Shown: positions 9,871 through 18,376 of the stretch, piece after piece
Numbering within the stretch: the first letter of the stretch is position 1
How the letters are laid out: every line of letters starts with the position of its first letter
Translations under genes and position numbers: made by a program
Notes under the pieces: generated by a model
The model's database searches: none
What the model was told of the DNA's origin: nothing
Seen by the model: the letters and a program-made list of their open reading frames with translations, nothing else
Assembly (NCBI GenBank): GCA_041391505.1
Contig: JAWKNW010000004.1
Span: 309,896 to 373,895, forward strand
From: Rhodothermales bacterium
Lineage (GTDB): Bacteria; Bacteroidota; Rhodothermia; Rhodothermales; JAHQVL01
Length of the DNA: 64,000 nucleotides
Direction: 5' to 3'

Positions 9871-9952
9871 GCTCCGTCAGATGCGGGATGCTCGATGCTG
9901 GATGTGCTCATTCCGCTGCATATCGCGTATCCCGCATCTGATCACCGGAGCG
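9871..9952. repeat. Heptamer-array hairpin (GATGCGG words), between convergent genes
   Basis: The left arm reads GATGCGG, GATGCTC, GATGCTG, GATGTGC as consecutive heptamers from 9880. The right arm supplies the complement, ATCCCGCATCTGA. Together with the outer GCTCCG (9871) and CGGAGC (9946) they form a long imperfect hairpin. It sits between a plus gene ending at 9865 and a minus gene ending at 9976, so it may also stop transcription, although there is no strong T-run. The same words recur at 53254-53325. Confidence 0.75.
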
Positions 9953-9975
9953 CCGGCGTGTGCCAAAGCAGTTAT

Positions 9976-11403
9976 TTATTCATCCTCGTAAAAACACCCG
10001 ATACCCAGGATCGCGAGGGCCGGCGCCACGACGAGGTTGATAAGGGTGAGGAGCTGCCAGTGCCAGTAGTCGGCATAGGGTACGCCGAGCGCGCCGACCA
10101 TGAAGACGGCCGTGGTCGTCCAGGGGATGATGCTTTCGATCATGGTGCCGGCGTCTTCCAGTGAGCGGGAGAGGACCTGCCGGGGAATCCGTAGCGCATC
10201 GTACTTCGATTTGAACGCATCGCCCACGACGAAGCTGGTTGCGTACTGATTGGACGTCATCGCGTTGGTGACGGCGGTGGCGGCCAGGGAGGCGAGGATG
10301 ACGCTCGGGCGCGACCGCGCGAACCGGAACAGCCGGCCGACGACGATGGGCATGGCCTGGATGTTGTCGATCACGCCGATGTAGATGAAGACCATGAAGG
10401 CGACCGTGATCGATTCGTTGAGCGCGTAAAGGCCCCCCCGGTTCATCAGAATCTGCACCCGCTCGGAAACCGCCGGCGCCCACACGGCCATGTCGGTGTG
10501 GAACCCCTTGTACAGCGTCTGGATGACGTCGGTCGCCGTGTAGCGCTGGAAGAGCAGTGCGAGGAGGGCGGCGGTCAGGACGGACGAGAGGATCGTGGGG
10601 ATGGTCGGCTTCTTTTTGAGCGAACCGTAGAGCACGATGGCCGGCGGGAGCAGCAGCAGCGGATTGAACGCGAAGAGGGACCGGATTTCGGCGAGGAAGG
10701 GTTCGATGGCGCTCAGGTCCGCCGCCGACGCGTGCGGGGGATAGACAAACCCCATCGCGGTAAAAATGAGGGCGGCGAGCACGGCCGAGGGGACCGTCGT
10801 GTACAGCATCGAGCGGACGTGCATGAACAGGTCGACGTCCGCCGCCAGCGCCGCGAGGTTGGTGGTGTCCGAGAGGGGCGAGAGCTTGTCGCCGAAATAC
10901 GACCCCCCGATGACGGCGCCGGCCGTGATGCCCATGTGCCCACCCACCGCACCCGATATCCCGATGAGCACGACGCCGATCGTGCCGGCCGAGCCCCACG
11001 ACGTGCCGGTGAGGGTCGAGAAGATCGCCGGCACCACGAAGGCGAGCACGTAGAGGTAGGTGGGGTTGATGATCCGGATGCCGTAGTAGACCAGCATCGG
11101 GATCGTGCCGCTGACGATCCAGCTCCCGATGATGAGGCCGATGGCGAACAGGATGAAAAACGCCGGCAGCGCGCTGGCGAGCTTGTTGACGATGGACGTC
11201 TGGATGGCCTCCCAGGTGTGGCCCTGCACGAATTGCGCGACCGTGGCCAGGCTGGCGGCGAGGATGAAGAGGACTTCGAGCGGCATCGGCGGCTGGCCGA
11301 ACAGGGCGGGCCGGAGCATCAGTCCGTACACGATCAGGCCCAGCAGGCCGAGGATGGGTAGCAACGCTTCGGAGAACGAAGCCGGTGCGGGGTGGTCGGT
11401 CAT
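9976..11403 (-). CDS. NhaC-family Na+/H+ (or Na+/organic acid) antiporter
   Basis: 475 aa with about a dozen hydrophobic segments. The start is ATG 11403 (TDHPAPASFSEALLP); the frame extends 13 codons further without support. Family hallmarks are GTSWGSAGTIG near residue 145, then GGSYFGDKLSPLSDTTNLAA, the conserved acidic/polar motif of NhaC-type antiporters, and a second-repeat segment NAMTSNQYATSFVVGDAF. It acts in the inner membrane, exchanging sodium for protons or an organic acid; the ion pair cannot be decided from sequence. The gene is monocistronic and points away from the pRiA4b-type gene. Its 3' end faces the propeller cluster across the heptamer hairpin. Confidence 0.88.
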   Translation of the reverse strand: MTDHPAPASFSEALLPILGLLGLIVYGLMLRPALFGQPPMPLEVLFILAASLATVAQFVQGHTWEAIQTSIVNKLASALPAFFILFAIGLIIGSWIVSGTIPMLVYYGIRIINPTYLYVLAFVVPAIFSTLTGTSWGSAGTIGVVLIGISGAVGGHMGITAGAVIGGSYFGDKLSPLSDTTNLAALAADVDLFMHVRSMLYTTVPSAVLAALIFTAMGFVYPPHASAADLSAIEPFLAEIRSLFAFNPLLLLPPAIVLYGSLKKKPTIPTILSSVLTAALLALLFQRYTATDVIQTLYKGFHTDMAVWAPAVSERVQILMNRGGLYALNESITVAFMVFIYIGVIDNIQAMPIVVGRLFRFARSRPSVILASLAATAVTNAMTSNQYATSFVVGDAFKSKYDALRIPRQVLSRSLEDAGTMIESIIPWTTTAVFMVGALGVPYADYWHWQLLTLINLVVAPALAILGIGCFYEDE

Positions 11404-11558
11404 GCAATTCGCTGGCTGGAGAAACACCGCACGATACGACACCCGGCCATGAGTCGCACCTGTACGCCGGCCTCCATAGCCCTACAGCCGATCTCGTCGA
11501 TGCGGGTCCGCGATCGGCATCGTTATTTTCGTACGGAGGTATCTATCGCTCAGGACGC

Positions 11559-11597
11559 AAACCCGAAGGGTCTTCGAGACCCTTCGGGTTTCTTTTT
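11559..11597 (+). terminator. Strong intrinsic terminator with no obvious upstream gene
   Basis: Perfect 13-bp stem (ACCCGAAGGGTCT, 11561-11573, against 11577-11589) with loop TCG, extended by two A-T pairs and followed on the plus strand by TTTCTTTTT. On the minus strand the trailing bases are not a T-run. The only plus-strand sequence before it is the ~155-bp leader after the divergent antiporter start, so it terminates either an unannotated small RNA or an attenuated leader of the gene at 11673. Confidence 0.85.
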
Positions 11598-11672
11598 CGC
11601 CCGGCGACGGTTGCACCAGCCGGTTGCATGCTGTATGCTTCCACAGATCCGTCCACAGCTCCGCGACCGTCC

Positions 11673-12281
11673 ATGCCCGACTCGATTTCGCTCGATCGCG
11701 TCTTTCAATTCAAGATCACCCTGCAAGGGGTCAAGCCAGCCATCTGGCGGCGTATCCTCGTTCCCCCCACCTATACGTTCTGGGACCTCCACGTCGCCAT
11801 ACAGGACGCGATGGGGTGGGAGGACTATCACCTCCACGCCTTCCGCGTACCGCATCCCTCCACCGGCGTCGTCACCGAGATCGGAATCCCCGTCGAGGAC
11901 GACATGGGGGGCGAAAACGTCACGCCCGGATGGGAAACCCGCGTGTCCGACTGGATGAAACCGGGCGCCATCGTGGCCTACGAATACGACTTCGGCGACG
12001 GCTGGGTGCACGAACTCAAGTTCGAACTCGTCAAGGACCGCGAGGAAGGCCTCGACTATCCCGCCTGTGTCGCCGGCGAACGCGCCTGCCCCATCGAGGA
12101 CAGCGGCGGCGTCTGGGGCTATCAGGACATGCTCTCCGTCCTCGCCGACCCGAAACACGAAGACCACGCCTCGACGCGCGAATGGCTCGGTGAGGATTTC
12201 GATCCGGCGCATTTCGACCCGACCGAAGTCCAGTTCGACGACCCGAAGGAACGCTGGGATTTTGCCTTCGGCGACGAGTGA
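11673..12281 (+). CDS. Plasmid pRiA4b ORF-3 family protein
   Basis: 202 aa from ATG 11673 (MPDSISLDRVFQFKITLQG). An in-frame ATG at 11628 is possible but would start closer to the terminator hairpin, and the family domain begins at VFQFKITL. Characteristic segments are KPAIWRRILVPPTYTFWDLHVAIQDAMGW, then EYDFGDGW and YPACVAGERACPIEDSGGVWGY, spanning the whole protein. The family (Pfam pRiA4b/IS1096 TnpR-like) is widespread on plasmids and in accessory regions, and its biochemical role is not established. It is probably cytoplasmic, as no signal peptide is present. It is short and acidic toward the C-terminus. The hairpin terminator 75 bp upstream may control it. Confidence 0.85.
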   Translation: MPDSISLDRVFQFKITLQGVKPAIWRRILVPPTYTFWDLHVAIQDAMGWEDYHLHAFRVPHPSTGVVTEIGIPVEDDMGGENVTPGWETRVSDWMKPGAIVAYEYDFGDGWVHELKFELVKDREEGLDYPACVAGERACPIEDSGGVWGYQDMLSVLADPKHEDHASTREWLGEDFDPAHFDPTEVQFDDPKERWDFAFGDE

Positions 12282-12305
12282 AACCTGCCCGATAGGGTGG
12301 CGTAG

Positions 12306-12321
12306 TGCTAGTTTTCTAGCA
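12306..12321. repeat. Small perfect inverted repeat upstream of the serine hydrolase
   Basis: TGCTAG, TTTT, CTAGCA: a 6-bp perfect stem with a four-T loop, 22 bp before the ATG at 12344. The size suits an operator half-site pair or a translation-affecting hairpin, and no T-run follows. The regulator is unknown. Confidence 0.4.
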
Positions 12322-12343
12322 TGAAAAAATTCGGGCACCTGTT

Positions 12344-13531
12344 ATGACCTCCTATCGCATCGCGGCGCTCCTGCTGCTCGTCGGCCTCACCGGTTGCCGG
12401 GACGCGACCACGCCTGCCCATTCCGAGTCGGACCATCGCGGGGAAGGCCCCATTAAAACCGTTGATCGGCTGGTCCAGGACCTGGTCCTGAACGGCCATA
12501 CGGCCGGCGTGGCCGTGGCGGTTCAGATCGGCGACGACGTCCCGTTCGTGAAAACCTACGGCGTGGCCGATGTGGAAGCTGAAGCGCCCGTCCGCCCCGA
12601 AACGCGTTTCGGCATCGCCTCCGTAACCAAACCCTTTACCGCGATGGCGATCGCGCGGCTCGTGGAAGCCGACCTGCTCCGGTTCGACGACCCCATCGAA
12701 CGCTTCTTCCCTGACTTCCCTCGCGCCGGCGAGGTGACGGTCCGCGACCTGCTCGCGCACACCTCCGGCATCGCCGACTGGTGGATGGGCGGCCTGCCCG
12801 AAGGGACCCCCGACACCTGGGCGCGTGAACCCGAGCCCCACCGCTATCTGGCGCGGATGAACACCGTGTATCTGGTCGAACCGGGGACGCAGTTCGCGTA
12901 TGCCAGCAGCAACTACGTGTTGCTGGGCGAGATCGTCGAGGCCGTGACCGGGAAACCGGTCTTCATGTATCTGGATGAGCAGGTGTTCGAGCCGCTCGGG
13001 ATGCGAGAAACCGGCCTATGGGGCGAGGAGGCTGCGGTGCCCCGGGCCCGGGGGCATGCACGCGTCGATGCCGGCGATTCGCTGGCCACATCCTCTTTCC
13101 AGGCCGTCGATTTCCCGGCGGCGCAGCTCGGGGCTGCAGGTGGGCTGGAATCCTCCGTACGCGACATGCTCGTCTGGTCGCGCGCCCTGTTCGATGGCGA
13201 ACTGGTGGCCGATTCGCTGCTGGACGAGATGACAGCCTATGCGCACGTGCGAGACGGCCGGCCCGTCTACGACGCGATGTACACCCCGCCCGGATCGCCG
13301 CCGGCCTCGATGCCGGGATACATGCAGCGAAGCGGGTACGGACTCGGGTTTAACCTGACGGATATGTTCGGTGAGCCGGTCGTGTGGCACAGCGGTGGCA
13401 TGCCGGGTTTCAACGCGATCTGGGTGTACATACCGGCCTCGCGGACTTCGCTGATCTTGGTGGCGAACACCGACAACGGCGCCGTACCGGCGTTTGAGGA
13501 GATCGTGCGGGCACTGGTCGCGCCGGCATAA
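12344..13531 (+). CDS. Serine hydrolase lipoprotein (beta-lactamase class C-like fold)
   Basis: 395 aa. The N-terminus is a lipoprotein signal with lipobox LTGC (Cys18). The penicillin-binding-type active site is visible: S93-V-T-K96 (SxxK nucleophile and base), Y186 in YASSNYVLLGEIVE (YxN-like motif), and HSGG near residue 346 (KTG equivalent). The spacing and the GMRETGLWG, AAGGLESSVRDM and GYGLGFN segments are typical of the Pfam Beta-lactamase family of esterases, D-aminopeptidases and related hydrolases, not of true resistance enzymes. It is probably anchored in the periplasm. Substrate unknown. It stands between the pRiA4b-type gene and the GMC oxidoreductase on the same strand with gaps of 62 and 128 bp. 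Confidence 0.88.
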   Translation: MTSYRIAALLLLVGLTGCRDATTPAHSESDHRGEGPIKTVDRLVQDLVLNGHTAGVAVAVQIGDDVPFVKTYGVADVEAEAPVRPETRFGIASVTKPFTAMAIARLVEADLLRFDDPIERFFPDFPRAGEVTVRDLLAHTSGIADWWMGGLPEGTPDTWAREPEPHRYLARMNTVYLVEPGTQFAYASSNYVLLGEIVEAVTGKPVFMYLDEQVFEPLGMRETGLWGEEAAVPRARGHARVDAGDSLATSSFQAVDFPAAQLGAAGGLESSVRDMLVWSRALFDGELVADSLLDEMTAYAHVRDGRPVYDAMYTPPGSPPASMPGYMQRSGYGLGFNLTDMFGEPVVWHSGGMPGFNAIWVYIPASRTSLILVANTDNGAVPAFEEIVRALVAPA

Positions 13532-13659
13532 CCGGGCCGTGTTCTCGCTGTGGGCGGGCGTGGCATCTGATGCGCATCCGAAGTACTTTGGGGGTGCCGG
13601 CGTACCCCATTTCGCCGGCAGGATATCGTATCCGATCGTTTCAACCTGCCCCGAAATCC

Positions 13660-15192
13660 ATGCACACCGACGCGCGCACCCTCGAAAACGGCAGCCTGAT
13701 CGAAGGCGATCTCTGCATCATCGGCGCCGGCGCCGCCGGCATCAGCATGGCCCTGGAATGGGAAGGCGCGCCGCAGCGCGTCATCCTGCTCGAAGGCGGC
13801 GGATTCGATGTCGAGTACGCCATGCAAGACCTCTACACCGGCGAGAGCGTCGGGCAGCCGTATTTCCCGCTCCAATCGTCCCGGCTGCATTATTTCGGCG
13901 GGACGACGGGGCACTGGGGCGGCTGGTCGTCGGTCTATGATCCGCAGGATTTCGAGCCGCGCGACTGGGTGCCGAACAGCGGGTGGCCCATCAAGCGCGC
14001 CGAACTCGACCCCTACTACGCCCGCGCCTGCGCCTACGTCGAGGTTGGCAAGCGGACCTTCGACACGCCGGCGTACCTGGCGGAAGACCCCGGGCTGGTC
14101 GAGTTGCCGCTCGACCGCTCCGTCGTCTGGGCCAAGATGTGGCAACTGAGCCCGCCCACGCGCTTCGGCACCGTGTACCGCGACGCCGTCGTGGGGTCGA
14201 AGAACATCCATCTGCTCACGTACGCGAATGTGTCCGACATCCGGGCGAATGAGAACGTGTCGCAGGTGCAGGAGGTGGAAATCCGCTCCCACGAGGGTAA
14301 GACGCACCGCGTGCGCGCCCGGCATTTCGTGCTCGCCGGCGGGGCGATCCAGAACGCGCGGCTGCTGCTCGCCTCGAACCGGCAGGCGCCGCGCGGCCTC
14401 GGGAACGACGCGGATCGGGTCGGGCGCTACTTCATGGAGCACCTGGAGGTGATCTCGGCACGGATGGTCCTGACGCAGCCGCTGCCGATGAAACTGTATC
14501 TCACGCAGTTCGGCGTATCGAAGCACTTCGCCGAGATGGCCATCACGGCCGAAAAACAACGCGAACTCCGGATCCTCAACGGGACCTCGGCGGTCCGGGC
14601 GCAGGCCGCCCCGAACGCCGCCGGCGGCGTCACCGGGTTTTCGGCGGATGCCGTCCAGAACGTCCGCGACCGTCAGTCGCGCCTGTCGCGTGTACAGAAC
14701 CAGGCCAACGCGCCGGCGGTGGAGGAAGCGCCGCGGACGGAGTATGTAATGCAGGTCCGCATGGAGCAGGCGCCCAACCCGGACTCGCGGATCATGCTCG
14801 GCGACCAGCGGGATGCCCTCGGGATGCCCCGGGTGAAGCTGGACTGGCGAATCGGCGACCTGGAAAAACGCTCGATCCGCCAGCTGCACGAGACGTTCGC
14901 CGCCGAAATCGGCAAGGCCGGCATCGGCCGCATGCAGCTCAGCGACTGGCTGCTGACCGACGAACCGATGTGGCCGGCCAATCTCGGCGCCGGCTGGCAC
15001 CATATGGGCACCACCCGCATGGATCCCGATCCGAAACAGGGGGTGGTCGACCTACACTGCGCCGTGCACGGAATCGATAACCTGCACGTCGCCGGCTCCG
15101 CCGTCTTCCCCACCGCCGGCGCCGCCAACCCGACGCTGACCCTCCTCGCGATGACACTCCGGCTGTCGGATCATCTCAAGGGGATGTTTTGA
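13660..15192 (+). CDS. GMC family FAD-dependent oxidoreductase
   Basis: 510 aa. ATG 13660 is chosen because it starts the domain (MHTDARTLENG); the in-frame ATG at 13570 would add 30 unsupported residues. The FAD dinucleotide fold is CIIGAGAAGISMA (G22xG24xxG27). Further GMC marks are LHYFGGTTGHWGGWSS, HFVLAGGAIQNARLLLAS, the catalytic region GWHHMGTTRM (H447/H448) and the closing segment NLHVAGSAVFPTAGAANPTLT. There is no signal peptide, so it is cytoplasmic or exported with a partner; no hitch-hiker subunit is adjacent. Bacterial members of this subgroup oxidise sugars (fructose, or glucoside 3-position) or alcohols. With DUF1080 proteins nearby, a glucoside 3-dehydrogenase role is a reasonable inference. 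It ends before a long palindrome. Confidence 0.88.
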   Translation: MHTDARTLENGSLIEGDLCIIGAGAAGISMALEWEGAPQRVILLEGGGFDVEYAMQDLYTGESVGQPYFPLQSSRLHYFGGTTGHWGGWSSVYDPQDFEPRDWVPNSGWPIKRAELDPYYARACAYVEVGKRTFDTPAYLAEDPGLVELPLDRSVVWAKMWQLSPPTRFGTVYRDAVVGSKNIHLLTYANVSDIRANENVSQVQEVEIRSHEGKTHRVRARHFVLAGGAIQNARLLLASNRQAPRGLGNDADRVGRYFMEHLEVISARMVLTQPLPMKLYLTQFGVSKHFAEMAITAEKQRELRILNGTSAVRAQAAPNAAGGVTGFSADAVQNVRDRQSRLSRVQNQANAPAVEEAPRTEYVMQVRMEQAPNPDSRIMLGDQRDALGMPRVKLDWRIGDLEKRSIRQLHETFAAEIGKAGIGRMQLSDWLLTDEPMWPANLGAGWHHMGTTRMDPDPKQGVVDLHCAVHGIDNLHVAGSAVFPTAGAANPTLTLLAMTLRLSDHLKGMF

Positions 15193-15229
15193 GGCGTCTG
15201 TTGAGCGTTTGCGTTCACCCGCGCACCCA

Positions 15230-15395
15230 GTCATCCTGAGCCGCCGGTCGCTCGCGACTGGCGTGTCGAAAGCCCGCTCTCGCGAACGCGGGGGGACCTC
15301 CCGAATCACACGCGCCAACGACGATACAGGGCGTCGCGAATGGGTCGGGAGGTCCTTCGACACGGCCCGATTCCATCGTGCCGGCTCAGGATGAC
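15230..15395. repeat. Long nested palindrome (CATCCTGAG/CTCAGGATG element)
   Basis: Three inverted pairs are nested in order. GTCATCCTGAGCCG (15230-15243) pairs with its exact complement at 15382-15395, CGTGTCGAA (15262-15270) with 15356-15364, and GGACCTCCCGA (15294-15304) with 15345-15355. The whole 166-bp element can fold into one long hairpin. It fills the gap between the GMC oxidoreductase and the esterase. A related copy with CCATTCTGAGGAG ends lies at 42759-42884. It has no coding content and resembles REP/MITE-like intergenic repeats that begin with TCATCCTGAG. Confidence 0.85.
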
Positions 15396-15512
15396 AGAGC
15401 TATCCCCCATTGCCCCATACTTCGGCATAGGCTATGGCGCGCGTCTCGCAATTGTCGTTGGAAAGTCGTAAATCAACTAACCTGTCAACCACACGCGCAC
15501 CAGGAGACCATC

Positions 15513-17189
15513 ATGCAATCCAGTAGACGCAATTTCCTGCAGGTGTTGGGCGCCGGTACCACAGGCCTCGGCCTGGGTCCGGTGACCCTCGGCGCCCGCG
15601 AACGGGACGCCCGCGTCCCCGAAGAAGACGACGAGCAGATCCTCTACATCGGCGACGACATCGCCATCACCGACACGGTATACGGCAAAGTGCAGGGTTT
15701 CATCCTGCGCGACACCTACCACTTCCGGGGCATCCCCTACGGCGCGGACACCGGCGGGGCCAACCGCTTCATGCCGCCGCAAAAACCGGCGTCGTGGGAT
15801 GGCGTCCTGCCGGCGGTGTGGTGGGGCGATACGGCTCCTCAAATCATGGACGGCCGGTACGATAACGTCTGGGCCTCGTATGCCGACCACTGGAACTACG
15901 ACGATGTCAGCGAGGACTGCCTCCGCCTCAACGTCTGGACGCCGGCCCTCAACGACGGCGGCAAACGCCCGGTCATGGTGTGGCTCCACGGCGGCGGCTA
16001 CACGAACGGCAACGCCGTCGAACAGGACGGCTACGACGGGGCGAACCTGAGCCGCACGGGCAACATCGTCTTCGTCTCGATCAACCACCGCCTCGGCCCG
16101 ATCGGGTTCTCCGATCTCTCGGGCGTCGGCGGCAGCAAATACGCGCACTCGGGCAACGTGGGGGCGCTGGATATGGTCGCCGCGCTGGAATGGGTGCGCG
16201 ACAACATCGCGAACTTCGGCGGCGACCCCGGGAACGTCACCATCATGGGGCAATCCGGCGGCGGCGCGAAGGTGTGCACGCTGATGGGCATGCCGGCGGC
16301 GAAAGGGTTGCTCCACAAAGGCGTCCCGCTCAGTGGCTCCACGCTCCAGGGCATGGATCAGGAGACGTCGCGCGGCATCGGCGCCTACATCCTGAAAGAA
16401 GCCGGCCTGCAGGCCTCCGAGATCGACAAGCTCCAGGAGATGCCGTGGAAGGACTACCTCCTGCTGGCCTCCCGCGCCGCGCGGAAATACGGCGAGGAGA
16501 AAGGCGTGACCGGCTTCCGCGCCGGCTTCGGCCCCGTAGCCGACGGGATCAACATCCCGAAATCGAACTTCTTCGGCGACGCGAACGGCCTGTCGGCGGA
16601 TGTGCCCATGCTGATTTGCAGCACCTTCCACGAATGGGCGGCAAGCCGCGTCAACCCTGCTATGGAGAAGATGTCGAAGGATGAGGCGATCGCCATGCTC
16701 CGAGAACGCGCCGGCTTCCGCGGCGGACTCGGGGATAAGGCGGGTTCCGTGTACGACGGATACGCCCGGGCCTTCCCGCAAGCCACGCCGTTCGAGATCG
16801 TCACCCTCGTTTCCAGCAATCGCCAGGGCGTCGTCGACACAGCTACGGCCAAGTCCGGCCAGAACGCGCCGGTCTACGTCGCCTGGTTCGGGTGGCAGCC
16901 GCCGATGTTCAACGGCCGCATGCGCTCGTTCCACTGCCTCGACATCTGCTTCTGGTACGCCAACACCGACGTGATGCTCACGCACACCGGCGGCGGCAAA
17001 CGGCCGCGCATGCTGTCGAACAAGATGTCGGCGTCGTTGCTGAATTTCATGCGCACCGGCGACCCCAACGGCGGCGGGTTGCCGGCGTGGCCGGCCTTCA
17101 CACCGGAGCAGGGCGAGGTGATGGTGCTCGACGACGAGAGCGCGGTGATGAACGATCCCGACCGTGAAGGGCGGAGGCTACTGTCCTAA
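15513..17189 (+). CDS. Tat-exported type B carboxylesterase
   Basis: 558 aa. The ATG at 15513 follows an AGGAG ribosome site (15502-15506) and begins a twin-arginine signal (SSRRNFLQVLGAGTTGLGLG). It is a carboxylesterase/lipase family enzyme: EDCLRLNVWTP, oxyanion loop WLHGGGYTNGN, nucleophile elbow GQSGGGAKV with Ser248, FRGIPYG near residue 70, and a late WPAFTPEQGEVM segment. Length matches para-nitrobenzyl-esterase-type enzymes. Export by Tat suggests that it folds before crossing the inner membrane. Likely substrates are periplasmic esters such as acylated or aromatic-esterified sugars; this is inferred from family and neighbours. A terminator follows at 17205. Confidence 0.9.
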   Translation: MQSSRRNFLQVLGAGTTGLGLGPVTLGARERDARVPEEDDEQILYIGDDIAITDTVYGKVQGFILRDTYHFRGIPYGADTGGANRFMPPQKPASWDGVLPAVWWGDTAPQIMDGRYDNVWASYADHWNYDDVSEDCLRLNVWTPALNDGGKRPVMVWLHGGGYTNGNAVEQDGYDGANLSRTGNIVFVSINHRLGPIGFSDLSGVGGSKYAHSGNVGALDMVAALEWVRDNIANFGGDPGNVTIMGQSGGGAKVCTLMGMPAAKGLLHKGVPLSGSTLQGMDQETSRGIGAYILKEAGLQASEIDKLQEMPWKDYLLLASRAARKYGEEKGVTGFRAGFGPVADGINIPKSNFFGDANGLSADVPMLICSTFHEWAASRVNPAMEKMSKDEAIAMLRERAGFRGGLGDKAGSVYDGYARAFPQATPFEIVTLVSSNRQGVVDTATAKSGQNAPVYVAWFGWQPPMFNGRMRSFHCLDICFWYANTDVMLTHTGGGKRPRMLSNKMSASLLNFMRTGDPNGGGLPAWPAFTPEQGEVMVLDDESAVMNDPDREGRRLLS

Positions 17190-17204
17190 TCCTCATCATG
17201 TCGT

Positions 17205-17243
17205 AAAAAAGCTCCCGGGCCGCTCAGGTTCGGGAGCTTTTTT
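17205..17243 (+). terminator. Intrinsic terminator after the carboxylesterase
   Basis: AAAAAAGCTCCCG and CGGGAGCTTTTTT form a clean stem around a 12-nt loop, with a T-run on the plus strand and an A-run on the other side. It starts 16 bp after the esterase stop and could also work on the minus strand. Confidence 0.9.
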
Positions 17244-17497
17244 ATTCAGGCTATCCCTTCGGATAACATCCGGCTGTAATGTAACGATGTTGCTGCCTGT
17301 ATCGTGTGCCGTTGACTATCCAAGACGGGTTGCCGAATCTCTCACACTTTTTTGGCTGTTCTAATGTGTTTTTCCAGCGCGTTTTTTTGAAATCGATGAA
17401 TGCGACATCGCTGGATGAGCTCTGTATTGCTGCAATGTTGTGATAGAAGTGTTTGTGCGAACTTTCTTACTGTTTCATAAACCTGTCGCTCAACACC

Positions 17498-18256
17498 ATG
17501 AAACGATTGATTGCTTGCTGCACCCTCCTCGTCGCGCTCTCGTCCGTCAGCCTCGCTCAGGATGCTGCCGCGCCGCAGGGATTCTTGATGTTCCATCAGA
17601 ACAAGGTCGCGGGGCTGGACGTGCCCCGGTTAAATCAACTGGCCGACTCCATCATGCGTCCCGTGCTCGATGCCATGGTGGAGGAACAGATCATCATGAG
17701 TTGGGGCATTCTCACGCATGAATGGGGGGACGAGTGGAACTGGAACTGGTACCTCACGACCGCGGATCACGCATCGTTCGTGAGCGCCTGGGCTGAATTC
17801 TCCAAACGTATCATGGAGCGGTTTCCTGACGGCGTGCCTGAAATGATGCAGTACCTCCAGGCCCACAAGGATAACCAGTTCCTGGTCAGAAAGGCGTTCG
17901 GTCGTCCGCTCGCAGCTGGGGAAGCACCACCCCGTTTCATGATGTCCAATCTGGCGATGGTCAAAGAGGTCGACGTGCCGGCTATCGACAAGCTGTTCGA
18001 CACGGCGATGGCGCCGGCGTTAAATGCCATGCTGGCTGAAGGCCTCATCTACGGATGGGGTGATCTTCGGCACGCCTGGGGAGATGAGTGGAATATAGGC
18101 TGGTACATCAGCACGAAAGATCATGCGGCGTTTGTCACCGCCTGGGAGTCGCTGCTCGCCCGGGTGATGAAGGATCATCCTGAAGCGCTGATGGAAGCCC
18201 AGAAATACGCGCTGGCGCACAAAGACAACCTCTATCACATCCAGTATGCCCGATAA
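17498..18256 (+). CDS. Secreted protein with two tandem copies of a ~105-aa domain
   Basis: 252 aa. ATG 17498 gives a typical signal peptide (KRLIACCTLLVALSSVSLA-QD). The mature protein is an internal duplication. Copy 1 (residues ~27-130) contains VPRLNQLADSIMRPVLDAM, WGILTHEWGDEWNWNWYL and FVSAWAEF..RIMERFPDGV. Copy 2 (~145-250) contains VPAIDKLFDTAMAPALNAM, WGDLRHAWGDEWNIGWYI and FVTAWESL..RVMKDHPEAL. The invariant core is W-G-x-L-x-H-x-W-G-D-E-W-N. The pattern (strand, helix, H-x-WGDEWN strand) recalls ferredoxin-like dimeric alpha-beta barrel proteins fused in tandem, but I do not recognise a named family. It stands alone between two terminators and faces the convergent quinoprotein gene. 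Confidence 0.85.
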   Translation: MKRLIACCTLLVALSSVSLAQDAAAPQGFLMFHQNKVAGLDVPRLNQLADSIMRPVLDAMVEEQIIMSWGILTHEWGDEWNWNWYLTTADHASFVSAWAEFSKRIMERFPDGVPEMMQYLQAHKDNQFLVRKAFGRPLAAGEAPPRFMMSNLAMVKEVDVPAIDKLFDTAMAPALNAMLAEGLIYGWGDLRHAWGDEWNIGWYISTKDHAAFVTAWESLLARVMKDHPEALMEAQKYALAHKDNLYHIQYAR

Positions 18257-18311
18257 ACGGGTTGCATTTGTGCGCATATGGATGCGCATCCGTTCAGACT
18301 GTCCGTACAAA

Positions 18312-18348
18312 ACAACGCTCCTGCATCGTATCGATGCAGGAGCGTTGT
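18312..18348. terminator. 17-bp perfect hairpin between convergent genes
   Basis: ACAACGCTCCTGCATCG (18312-18328), loop TAT, then the exact complement to 18348. Read on the minus strand it is followed by TTTTG, so it best serves the quinoprotein gene ending at 18377; on the plus strand the tail is weak. It lies between a plus gene ending at 18256 and that minus gene, so it probably separates both. Confidence 0.8.
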
Positions 18349-18376
18349 GGTATGTTCTCATGACAGGTGTGGGGCT

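Noticed and set aside
10498..11361. Plus-strand ORF rich in Arg/Glu/Asp
   Set aside because: Antisense of the NhaC-type antiporter; composition is typical of a shadow frame.
12344..13531. Beta-lactamase resistance gene
   Set aside because: Only the general SxxK serine-hydrolase fold is shared; it is a lipoprotein esterase/peptidase-type member without resistance-class features.
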